Assembly (NCBI GenBank): GCA_964359565.1
Contig: CAYHTN010000051.1
Coordinates: 1 to 8,859, forward strand
Direction: 5' to 3'
DNA from: JAGOTP01 sp964359565
GTDB taxonomy: Bacteria; Patescibacteriota; Patescibacteriia; 2-12-FULL-60-25
Length of the DNA: 8,859 bases
Below, in pieces: positions 1 through 6,133 of the stretch. The notes below the pieces were generated by a model. The model had not been told where the DNA came from. It was given only the letters and a program-made list of their open reading frames with translations, and made no database searches. The translations under genes and the position numbers were made by a program. The first letter of the stretch is position 1; each line of letters starts with the position of its first letter.

Positions 1-759
1 AAGAACGCGATTTTCGCCGACAAGTGGAACCATGTCTGTCACGGTAGCGATGGAGACGAGATCCAAGAGCCATTTCTCCCAACCAGGAGGGATATCCAGA
101 CCGCGACGGCGCGCCTCAGCTAAGAGGGCGCAGGCAAATTTAAAGGCTACACCGACCGCCGCGAGTTGCTTGAATGGATAGGTTTCTTCGGGAACGCCCG
201 GATGAATGAGCCAGGCATCTGGTAATACCTCTCCAAACTGATGGTGATCAACCACGATCACATCTATGCCGTACGTTCGTGCGAGTGCAATCTCTTCGAT
301 GCAGGCGATACCGCAATCAACGGTGATGATGACCTTCGTACCCTGTTCACGTAAAATATCTACCGTTTTTAGGCGTAAACCGTAGCCCTCTTTATCACGA
401 TGGGGAATATAGTAATCAACACAGGTCTTCTCTTTACCCAGTTTTTCTTCAATTTCTCGCAAGGTGGTCATGAGCACGGTAGAACCGGTCACCCCATCTG
501 CATCATAATCACCATGAACAGTAATCGTTTCGCCCTGTTCTAGAGCCAAAAAAACCCGCTTTAAGGCCGGGGGAAGATGTCGAAACTGTTCTGGATTGTG
601 GGTATGCTCGTCCCAACGAGGGTGGAGAAAACGATCGATCTCTTCGATCGTCCGATGACCACGGCTCCAAAGAAGATCGGCGGCAACCGGAGGGAGGTCC
701 TGATAGACCATTCGTTCAGACGGAGGACAAGGTTCTGCTGCGGCCCAGTGCATGCGCAT
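1..759 (-). CDS. recJ: Single-stranded-DNA-specific 5'-3' exonuclease RecJ, N-terminal part (C-terminus outside window)
   Basis: RecJ degrades single-stranded DNA 5' to 3' in recombination and mismatch/base-excision repair. It is a cytosolic DHH-superfamily, metal-dependent enzyme. The 253 visible residues carry the phosphoesterase motifs in order: HGDYDADG (82-89), the PHR..EGYGL segment (119-128), VDCGI (147-151), VDHH (170-173, the DHH signature) and TDMVPLVGENR (241-251). This is about the first half of a normal RecJ; the rest of the catalytic core, the DHHA1 domain and the OB fold lie beyond base 1. The start is ATG at 759. A second ATG two codons later (753) is equally possible, and an in-frame TGA lies just upstream (769-771), so the start cannot be much earlier. 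No clear Shine-Dalgarno site is seen. The gene follows lepA and a small putative gene on the same strand, but a 130-bp gap with a palindromic element and a TTGACA box suggests its own promoter. Identity is firm. Confidence 0.94.
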   Translation of the reverse strand, partial: MRMHWAAAEPCPPSERMVYQDLPPVAADLLWSRGHRTIEEIDRFLHPRWDEHTHNPEQFRHLPPALKRVFLALEQGETITVHGDYDADGVTGSTVLMTTLREIEEKLGKEKTCVDYYIPHRDKEGYGLRLKTVDILREQGTKVIITVDCGIACIEEIALARTYGIDVIVVDHHQFGEVLPDAWLIHPGVPEETYPFKQLAAVGVAFKFACALLAEARRRGLDIPPGWEKWLLDLVSIATVTDMVPLVGENRVL

Positions 760-780
760 AAAAAAGGTTCATGTTCTCTT

Positions 781-811
781 CTAACAGATCAAAAAATAGG
801 GGGTATGTCAA
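781..811 (-). promoter_or_regulatory. Possible recJ promoter (consensus -35, weak -10)
   Basis: On the minus strand a perfect TTGACA -35 box lies at 811-806. A -10 box 17-19 bases downstream would fall at about 788-781, where the best hexamers (TCTGTT, TGTTAG) match the TATAAT consensus poorly. It sits between the palindromic element and the recJ start, in the right place and orientation. The -35 is convincing by itself; the whole promoter is only plausible. Confidence 0.35.
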
Positions 812-820
812 GGGGAGGGT

Positions 821-883
821 TTTGGGATCAGACACGTGTCTGATCTGTGTCTGATCTGGGATCAGGTCCGTGTCGATCCCAAA
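821..883. repeat. 63-bp REP/MITE-like imperfect inverted repeat rich in GATC
   Basis: The outer arms TTTGGGATC-A-GACACG (821-836) and CGTGTC-GATCCCAAA (869-883) are inverted complements over 15 base pairs with one bulged A at 830. Inside are a perfect 20-bp palindrome, GATCAGACACGTGTCTGATC (826-845), an exact head-to-tail duplication of GTGTCTGATCT (836-846 and 847-857), and a short hairpin CTGATC-TGG-GATCAG (851-865). Five GATC sites lie within 63 bases (826, 842, 853, 860, 875). There is no T-run on either side, so it is not a classical intrinsic terminator. The layout resembles extragenic palindromes mobilised by REP-associated tyrosine transposases, but no transposase is in the window and copy number cannot be judged. 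Secondary structure is certain; the mobile-element reading is inference. Confidence 0.6.
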
Positions 884-889
884 TACAAC

Positions 890-988
890 TTAGAACCCAA
901 ACACGCCCATGAGCGGCAAGACCATCATCACAATCATGATCGCCGCCACAATTTTCATGATCAATTGGAGTCGTTCACGTTTTTTCAT
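890..988 (-). CDS. Putative 32-residue single-pass membrane protein downstream of lepA
   Basis: An ATG at 988 opens 17 bases after the lepA stop codon and runs 32 codons to TAA at 890-892. The peptide starts MKKRERLQLIMK, a basic cytosolic end, followed by a hydrophobic stretch of about 20 residues (IVAAIMIVMMVLPLMGVFGF) that reaches the C-terminus. This is the layout of a tiny membrane protein with its N-terminus inside. Genes of this shape, a KK/R-rich head and one helix, are common small unknowns in compact bacterial genomes and resemble in form the DUF4044-type small proteins of Firmicutes. No homology can be claimed. Its position suggests co-transcription with lepA. No Shine-Dalgarno site precedes it, so translation is unproven. 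The function is unknown; the orientation, spacing and topology argue against a chance ORF. Confidence 0.55.
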   Translation of the reverse strand: MKKRERLQLIMKIVAAIMIVMMVLPLMGVFGF

Positions 989-1006
989 AGAGAGTAGAGA
1001 AAAAGA

Positions 1007-2818
1007 CTACGATCTGCGAAGCACTTTGATGAAGGCCTCTGGCGGAATCTCGACCGCCCCCTTGCCGTGTTCAAGCATACGCTTTTTGCCCTTCTTCTGT
1101 TTCTGTAAGAGCTTCGATTTACGAGTATAGTCTCCGCCAGACATTTTTGCGAGCACATCTTTGCGATAGGCGGAGAGGCGATCAGAAGCAACCACCTTCG
1201 CCCCAATCGTCGCTTGCAGTTTTACGATAAATTGTTGACGCGGAAGTTCATCTTTCAACGTTTCTACAATTTCTTTGCCACGACGATACGCTTCGGTCTC
1301 GTGAAGCAAGGTTGCAAGCGCCTCAACCGGCTCTTCTGCAACCAGAATGGATAAACGAACGATATCAGAAGCTCGATAATCGATGAGTTCGTAATTCAAT
1401 GACGCGTATCCAGCCGTCACGCCTTTTAACTTGTCATAAAAATCCACAATCACCGACGCGAGCGGCATATCGTAATGTAAAATCGCTCGCTCCATGTCGA
1501 GATACTCCGTTGTTTTATAGACCCCGCGACGATCCTGAACCAATGCCATCACGTTCCCGAGATATTCCTTAGGCGACACAATGTCGACCTTGGCCCACGG
1601 CTCACGAGACTCCCCAATGCGAGAAGCGTCGGGAAAATCTGCAGGTGATTTTACGAACAGCTCTTCACCATTCGTAAGACGCACTTCGTACCCTACCGAT
1701 GGCGTCGTCATGACGACATCCATATCGAACTCACGGAGTAAGCGCTGTTGCACGATCTCAAGATGGAGCATGCCGAGGAGCCCGGTACGAAACCCAAACC
1801 CTAATGCGGACGAATGTTCTGGTTCAAACGTGAGCGCTGCATCACTGAGCTTGAGCTTCATCATGGCATCGCGAAGACGCTCATATTCGGATCCATCTCC
1901 AGGGAAAATACCGGCATAGACCATCGGGCGGACTTCACGGTAACCCGGGAGAGGAGTCACAGAAGAAGCGACGGGCAAAGACGTAATCGTATCACCAACA
2001 CGAACGGTCGCAATATCCTTAAGACCCGTCACGAGATAGCCAATCTCCCCCGTTTCGAGCGTCCCGGACGCGACGTGGTCGGGGGTCATGTAACCAACCT
2101 CTAACGCTTCACCGTCTGCATCCGTTGCCACGAAATGGACTTTCTGATTCTTGGTGAGATGCCCATCAACACAACGAACGTACGCAATCACGCCTTGATA
2201 ATCGTTATACTTCGAATCAAAAATAATGGCTCGAAAAGGCTGTTCTGAAGATCCGGTCGGATGAGGAACTTCGCGCACAATCCGTTCTAGGATCTGATCG
2301 ACCCCAGCACCCGTTTTTCCAGAAGCAGACATAATCTCTTCGCGCTTGCAGCCGATGAGTTGCATGAGCTCGGCTGCTCGACGTTCGACATCTGCATTTG
2401 GAAGATCAATCTTGTTCAAGACGGGAATGATAGTAAGATTTTGTTCAATCGCAAGATACAAATTCGCAATCGTTTGCGCTTGCACGCCCTGAGTGGAATC
2501 GACAAGGAGAATCGCTCCTTCAACGGCGGCGAGAGAACGAGAGACTTCGTACGTAAAATCAACGTGACCGGGGGTATCAATCAAATTTAGTTCGTACTCT
2601 TGCTTATCTTGTGCGATAAAGCGCATCCGTGCCGGCTGAAGTTTGATCGTAATTCCACGTTCACGCTCAAGTTCCATCGTATCCAAAAGCTGATCTTTCA
2701 TTTTGCGCTTATCGATCGTCCCCGTCATTTCCAAAAGACGATCCGCGAGGGTCGATTTCCCATGATCGATATGCGCAATGATACAAAAATTGCGAATGCG
2801 TGTTTGTTCCCAAGACAT
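1007..2818 (-). CDS. lepA: Elongation factor 4 (LepA), ribosome-associated GTPase
   Basis: LepA/EF-4 is a translational GTPase that binds the ribosome; roles in back-translocation and in 30S subunit assembly have been proposed. The 603-residue protein is full length for the family. The G domain shows AHIDHGKST (G1, 15-23), RGITI (G2, 54-58), DTPGH (G3, 81-85, with the catalytic His85), NKID (G4, 135-138) and SASGK (G5, 164-168). The EF-G-like domains II, III and V follow, and the LepA-specific C-terminal domain ends with a lysine-rich segment (GGDYTRKSKLLQKQKKGKKR) and EIPPEAFIKVL. The start MSWEQTRIRNFCIIAHIDHG fits the usual short lead before the P-loop. No good Shine-Dalgarno site precedes the ATG, and a candidate promoter ends only a few bases upstream. 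The gene is divergent from an unidentified gene and followed by a tiny membrane-protein ORF. Identity is certain; nothing is unusual in its key residues. Confidence 0.98.
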   Translation of the reverse strand: MSWEQTRIRNFCIIAHIDHGKSTLADRLLEMTGTIDKRKMKDQLLDTMELERERGITIKLQPARMRFIAQDKQEYELNLIDTPGHVDFTYEVSRSLAAVEGAILLVDSTQGVQAQTIANLYLAIEQNLTIIPVLNKIDLPNADVERRAAELMQLIGCKREEIMSASGKTGAGVDQILERIVREVPHPTGSSEQPFRAIIFDSKYNDYQGVIAYVRCVDGHLTKNQKVHFVATDADGEALEVGYMTPDHVASGTLETGEIGYLVTGLKDIATVRVGDTITSLPVASSVTPLPGYREVRPMVYAGIFPGDGSEYERLRDAMMKLKLSDAALTFEPEHSSALGFGFRTGLLGMLHLEIVQQRLLREFDMDVVMTTPSVGYEVRLTNGEELFVKSPADFPDASRIGESREPWAKVDIVSPKEYLGNVMALVQDRRGVYKTTEYLDMERAILHYDMPLASVIVDFYDKLKGVTAGYASLNYELIDYRASDIVRLSILVAEEPVEALATLLHETEAYRRGKEIVETLKDELPRQQFIVKLQATIGAKVVASDRLSAYRKDVLAKMSGGDYTRKSKLLQKQKKGKKRMLEHGKGAVEIPPEAFIKVLRRS

Positions 2819-2826
2819 TGCCCGAG

Positions 2827-2855
2827 ATCTTGCCTGAATGGAGCGGAAAAATCAA
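2827..2855 (-). promoter_or_regulatory. Candidate lepA promoter very close to the start codon
   Basis: On the minus strand TTGATT (2855-2850) and CAAGAT (2832-2827) are separated by 17 bases, matching the -35 and -10 consensus at 4 of 6 and 3 of 6 positions. Transcription would begin roughly at the base before the lepA ATG (2818), giving an almost leaderless message. The match is modest and such pairs occur by chance. Confidence 0.25.
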
Positions 2856-3281
2856 GCCATCATGAGACAGGCCTCAAGCACCGCCACCTTACTGTCAGAC
2901 CTTGAAAAGAAGCTCGTTTTATGCTTAGCTTTCAGCGCGAAAGGGCTCAAGACGATGAGTTTTGTTGGAAATCATATCCGTGGACTGATCGACGATCTGA
3001 GTAAGCTGAACGCAAAGGATCTCACCGAGAAGCTGATCGGATTGATCCGCACGTTGCGATCGTTCCCCCTGGTCGGAATCGAGGTGGTTCATTTCATCCT
3101 CGTAAGCCCCGAGCAGGAACGGCCTCTTTCCGAAAACACGAGGCACGTCGCAAGGGAGCTCTGTCTGCGCCTTCTTGCGGAAGACGCAAGTGCCAATCGA
3201 GAGTTCGAAGCGCGGGTCGAGACGTTCCTGGAAGTCAACCGCACCTTGTCTGCCAAACAGCGTCCCACTGTCAGGCGCTAG
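2838..3281 (+). CDS. Hypothetical protein, mostly helical, function unknown
   Basis: I do not recognise this 147-codon reading frame. It is the only plus-strand gene between two minus-strand genes: lepA starts 19 bases to its left, and murJ converges on it with a strong hairpin terminator just after its TAG stop. The predicted protein is soluble and mainly helical, with charged amphipathic stretches such as NHIRGLIDDLSKLNAKDLTE and a C-terminal acidic-basic helix (REFEARVETFLEVNRTLSAK); no signal peptide or confident membrane helix is seen. The start is uncertain: ATG codons occur at 2838, 2862 and 2955. The last has an AAGGG nine bases upstream and would give a 108-residue protein, leaving room for promoters between it and lepA. 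The opposite strand is open too (3284-2925), but its product is rich in Cys, His and Gln and looks like an antisense shadow. Real gene more likely than not. Confidence 0.55.
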   Translation: MERKNQAIMRQASSTATLLSDLEKKLVLCLAFSAKGLKTMSFVGNHIRGLIDDLSKLNAKDLTEKLIGLIRTLRSFPLVGIEVVHFILVSPEQERPLSENTRHVARELCLRLLAEDASANREFEARVETFLEVNRTLSAKQRPTVRR

Positions 3282-3326
3282 CATCCCTTCTCTCCGTGGT
3301 TGAAATAAGCAACGCTTCGACCACCT

Positions 3327-3362
3327 CTAAAAGCCACCAAGGATATTCCTGGTGGCTTTTAG
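3327..3362. terminator. Bidirectional intrinsic terminator between convergent genes
   Basis: CTAAAAGCCACCA (3327-3339) and TGGTGGCTTTTAG (3350-3362) form a perfect 13-bp stem around a 10-base loop that can itself pair GGA with TCC. The GC-rich inner stem is followed by a T-run on both strands, because the A/T ends of the stem are symmetrical. It lies 45 bases past the stop of the unidentified plus-strand gene and 12 bases past the murJ stop, so it can end transcription from both sides. Confidence 0.87.
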
Positions 3363-3374
3363 CGAGCACTATCT

Positions 3375-4955
3375 TCACGATCGCTTCAACAATGATCGTA
3401 TCATATCCCTGATCAATCCTGATTCAGGTAAACGAAAAAGAATTGTGAGACCTGCGTAGAGCGTTGTAAGAACTGCTCCCAAAAATAAACTCTGCCAAAG
3501 CACAGACCAGGGACCGATCAGCTTGATCAAGAAAAATCGTGAGAAGATATCATACGCAAGTAACATCATGAGAGCCGCGCCCACGACTCCTCCAAATGTT
3601 TTCAGAAAAACACGCCGCTCTTCTCTTGATAACCCTTGCGGTAAGACCATCCAAAGCACTTTCACGTGTACGATGGTGCTTATGGTAAATGCGGTGGCAA
3701 GACCTTGAAGGCCATATTTATCACGGAGCACCAGACAGAGTCCTAAATTCAAAAGCTCAGCAAAGACACTGATGAAAAAGGGTGTCCAGGTATTTTGTTT
3801 GGCATAGTAGGCACGAACGAGCAGAGCGACGACCGACTGGGCCGGAAGGGCGATAACCAAGATACGTAGAATCTCTGTAGTACGAATGATATTCGTCGCA
3901 TCAAATTTACCTGCCCCTAAAACCACATACACCAACTGAGGTGCAAACAAGTAGAAAAGCACCGTCACCGGAACCAGCAAAAACCAAAGCCAGGCAACTT
4001 GTTGCAACAGAAGACGCTGAAATGATCGCTCCGCCCCTTGATTCGCGGCCTGCGATAAGGCCGGAAATGCCGCTACCGCCACAGAAATACCGATCAATCC
4101 AAAAGGAAGGCTCTGAATATTGGTCGCGAGGGTAAACACTGACACGGAACCGAGAGATAGGGACGACGCTAAAGCAAGGACAATCAGAAGATTAATCTGC
4201 GCTACTGCCAAACTTGCCGTGCGGGGAATCATCATCCACAGTAACCGACGAACTCCATCACTCCACCTAGGACGTCGACAGATCCCGCGGAATCCTAATT
4301 GAAACGCGGGGAAGGTCTGGATGCAAGCATGAAAAAAAGATCCCAGTGCAACACCCCACGCGACTCCCACAATCCCCCACAGGCGAGCAAAAATGGTAAT
4401 CCCAATGATGATACCGATGTTATAAAAAACGGGAGCCAACGCAAACGCCAGAAACTGTTTCTTGGCTTGTAAAATCCCACCCATGACCCCCGAAATTCCT
4501 AAGAGGATCGGAGAGATCGTCATGATCCGTGTCATGGTCACGGTGAGCGCGATCCCTTCTGCCGAGAAACCAGTCGTAAACAGTGGCACGATCCAAGGAG
4601 CCGCGATCGCAACAAAAACAGCAACGACGGCAATGACACTCGTGAGTACCGTCAGAATCTGCGCCGCTAATGTCCACGCTTCTTTTTCAGATCGCTGTTC
4701 GAGATATTCAGAAAAAAGCGGAATAAAGCCGGCGCTTAACGCTCCCACGATCAATAAATTAAAGAGCAGATCCGGAACACGGAATGCGGCATAGTACGCG
4801 TCAAGTTCTATACCTGCCCCGAATTGACCTGCGAGCAGACGATCCCGAACGACACCAAGTAATCTCGACAAGAGAGACGCAACACTAATAATAAGCGCAC
4901 TAGCGGCAATCCCTGAAGATTCCTGTGTAAAGAGCCGACGAAAGAATGTGCGCAT
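3375..4955 (-). CDS. murJ: Lipid II flippase MurJ (MviN family)
   Basis: MurJ moves the peptidoglycan precursor lipid II from the inner to the outer face of the cytoplasmic membrane. It belongs to the MOP exporter superfamily. The 526-residue product is the usual length for the 14-helix fold and is hydrophobic throughout. The N-terminal hallmark is present: SLLSRLLGVVRDRLLAGQFG (about 28-45), followed by DAYYAAFRVPDLLFNLL (52-68) and GALSAGFIPLFSEYLE (71-86), which line the central cavity in known MurJ proteins and include the conserved arginines of helix 1. The ATG at 4955 is nine bases after the TAA of the Rieske gene, so the two are probably co-transcribed; no Shine-Dalgarno site is visible. 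It is the last gene of the envelope run and ends just before the bidirectional terminator. A general polysaccharide flippase is the alternative, but the N-terminal signature favours MurJ. Confidence 0.95.
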   Translation of the reverse strand: MRTFFRRLFTQESSGIAASALIISVASLLSRLLGVVRDRLLAGQFGAGIELDAYYAAFRVPDLLFNLLIVGALSAGFIPLFSEYLEQRSEKEAWTLAAQILTVLTSVIAVVAVFVAIAAPWIVPLFTTGFSAEGIALTVTMTRIMTISPILLGISGVMGGILQAKKQFLAFALAPVFYNIGIIIGITIFARLWGIVGVAWGVALGSFFHACIQTFPAFQLGFRGICRRPRWSDGVRRLLWMMIPRTASLAVAQINLLIVLALASSLSLGSVSVFTLATNIQSLPFGLIGISVAVAAFPALSQAANQGAERSFQRLLLQQVAWLWFLLVPVTVLFYLFAPQLVYVVLGAGKFDATNIIRTTEILRILVIALPAQSVVALLVRAYYAKQNTWTPFFISVFAELLNLGLCLVLRDKYGLQGLATAFTISTIVHVKVLWMVLPQGLSREERRVFLKTFGGVVGAALMMLLAYDIFSRFFLIKLIGPWSVLWQSLFLGAVLTTLYAGLTILFRLPESGLIRDMIRSLLKRS

Positions 4956-4964
4956 GCGAGAATA

Positions 4965-5315
4965 TTAAAAGTTAAACGGATCATCTGGAAGCGTGAGGGT
5001 CGCAAACAACGATCCGTTTTCCTCGATGACTTCGATCGGAGCAAGCATTGTTCCTTGAGGCGCCTCTCCCTCGATCGCTGTGCCTGTTTCTGGAGAAAAT
5101 TCGGCTTGATGCCACCGACAACGCAACACGTCCTTGCCTTCGGACTGACACAGCGCGACCGGGCCACCCATATGTGTGCAACGGTTGACATACGCTTTAA
5201 TCGTGCCTCGATCATTATAAGCAATGCCTTCAGAAACACCGAAACGGAACGATTTTGTTCGTCCAACACCAATCTCTCCCACCTTTGCAATCGGCAGTTT
5301 AAGAGGACGTATCAT
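4965..5315 (-). CDS. Rieske-type [2Fe-2S] ferredoxin
   Basis: This is a small soluble electron carrier of 116 residues consisting of one Rieske domain. The cluster ligands are visible as C46-T-H48 and C66-R-W-H69 with 17 residues between the two boxes, the classic C-x-H...C-x2-H arrangement. The extra cysteines that form a disulfide in the high-potential Rieske proteins of cytochrome bc complexes are absent (CTHMGG and CRWH), and there is no N-terminal membrane anchor. It therefore resembles the low-potential ferredoxins of oxygenases and the small subunit of nitrite reductase (NirD). The ATG at 5315 is preceded by AAAGGA, the clearest ribosome-binding site in the window. The start overlaps the end of the glycosyltransferase gene by 17 bases, which suggests coupled translation, and murJ follows after nine bases. 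No oxygenase, reductase or respiratory gene is nearby, so the partner is unknown. Confidence 0.93.
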   Translation of the reverse strand: MIRPLKLPIAKVGEIGVGRTKSFRFGVSEGIAYNDRGTIKAYVNRCTHMGGPVALCQSEGKDVLRCRWHQAEFSPETGTAIEGEAPQGTMLAPIEVIEENGSLFATLTLPDDPFNF

Positions 5316-6051
5316 AGGGTCCTTTCACAGCAACTTTATCCTGTTCATCAAACTCCCCAAACTCATATTTAAATGGCAACCGTTTGAATGAACCGAGCGT
5401 CACCATATAAAGCTCACTGAACATAAATTTTGCCGCCACTTGCATCATCCCTTCTTTACGATAGCGGCGCGTAGAGATCGCAATCTTATGCTTACGCAAA
5501 ATGCCGACAGTAAAATCACGCTTCTTGGCGCGACGGGCATAATCATGGTCTTCCGCGAAGACGACGACTTCGTCGAAACCTCCCAGTTCTTCATGGACGG
5601 TACGCCTCACCCACAAACACGAGCCGGTCGCATGGGGGAGGATCGGTTCAGTCGCCAAGGTATAAATATTATACGCCTCGTGAAACGCACGATCCGTGGT
5701 CGTCCCGTGCAAGGCAGAGACGCGACAAGTTCCAACATCAAGATTGCGAGCGCGCATTTCTTGCAGGCCATCTTCGAGAAAAGCCGGATCAAGCAATAAA
5801 ACATCGGCATCTAAGAACAGAAGATATTCGCCTCGAGCATGAGCGGCGCCACGATTACGTCCTGGACCAGGTAACCCTCCTTCGACCACCTGTGCTCCAA
5901 ATTGAGCGGCTTTACGAGCGGTCGCATCCGTTGATTTTGCATCTGCGAGAATGATTTCGTAATCCGTAAATTTTTGCGCTCGAATCGAAGCAAGAAGTCG
6001 CGGCACTAAAAGTTCTTCATTTTTTGCCGGGATCACGATCGAGAGCTGCAT
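5299..6051 (-). CDS. Family 2 glycosyltransferase (GT-A fold)
   Basis: The enzyme is expected to transfer a sugar from a nucleotide-sugar donor to a lipid, polysaccharide or protein acceptor at the inner membrane face. From the chosen start it has 250 residues. MQLSIVIPAKNEE (1-13) is the typical first strand of GT2 enzymes; LADAKSTDAT (35-44) binds the nucleotide, the metal-binding DAD motif is at 81-83 within YLLFLDADVLLL, and the acceptor-base ED pair is at 167-168 (VVFAEDHDYARR). The last 50 residues (MMQVAAKFMFSELYMVTLGSFKR) look amphipathic and could touch the membrane. An in-frame ATG at 6135 would add 28 residues unlike the family and would overlap the divergent gene, so 6051 is preferred. 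It leads the glycosyltransferase-Rieske-murJ run and is divergent from the TrmH-family gene across 82 bases. Donor and acceptor cannot be told from sequence. Confidence 0.93.
   Translation of the reverse strand: MQLSIVIPAKNEELLVPRLLASIRAQKFTDYEIILADAKSTDATARKAAQFGAQVVEGGLPGPGRNRGAAHARGEYLLFLDADVLLLDPAFLEDGLQEMRARNLDVGTCRVSALHGTTTDRAFHEAYNIYTLATEPILPHATGSCLWVRRTVHEELGGFDEVVVFAEDHDYARRAKKRDFTVGILRKHKIAISTRRYRKEGMMQVAAKFMFSELYMVTLGSFKRLPFKYEFGEFDEQDKVAVKGPYDTSS
5320..5325 (-). promoter_or_regulatory. Shine-Dalgarno site of the Rieske gene
   Basis: AAAGGA lies four bases before the ATG at 5315 on the minus strand, inside the 3' end of the glycosyltransferase gene. It fixes the Rieske start and is the only strong ribosome-binding site in front of a gene in this window. 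Confidence 0.65.
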
Positions 6052-6097
6052 GGCCAAAAGCCTAACAAAATAACGCTCTTTTGGATAGATCCGACGC

Positions 6098-6126
6098 TTG
6101 TCTTCGCTTAAAAAGAAGATTAGACT
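6098..6126 (+). promoter_or_regulatory. Candidate promoter of the RNA methyltransferase/era operon
   Basis: TTGTCT (6098-6103) and TAGACT (6121-6126) are separated by 17 bases and each match consensus at 4 of 6 positions. Transcription would start close to base 6134, the A of the proposed ATG, so the message would be leaderless. No Shine-Dalgarno site is present, which agrees. It is an eyeballed match only. Confidence 0.27.
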
Positions 6127-6133
6127 CGCCTCC

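Noticed and set aside
716..772. An 18-codon ORF on the minus strand (ATG at 772, TGA at 716-718) overlapping the recJ start, a possible leader peptide
   Set aside because: It has no regulatory hairpin or amino-acid run, and its end reads the recJ sequence out of frame, so chance is the simplest explanation.
577..843. Plus-strand 88-codon ORF
   Set aside because: It lies almost wholly over recJ, whose motifs are unambiguous on the other strand, and its end runs through the palindromic element.
821..883. Reading the palindromic element as an intrinsic terminator for lepA and the tiny ORF
   Set aside because: No T-run follows the hairpin on either strand. It may still impede transcription, but the classical signature is missing.
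2925..3284. A 119-codon minus-strand ORF opposite the unidentified gene
   Set aside because: Its composition is shadow-like (rich in Cys, His, Gln, with poor hydrophobic patterning). The terminator and the helical plus-strand product favour the plus strand.
4808..5290. A 160-codon minus-strand ORF across the Rieske/murJ junction
   Set aside because: It is an out-of-frame overlap of two confidently identified genes, with no recognisable motif.
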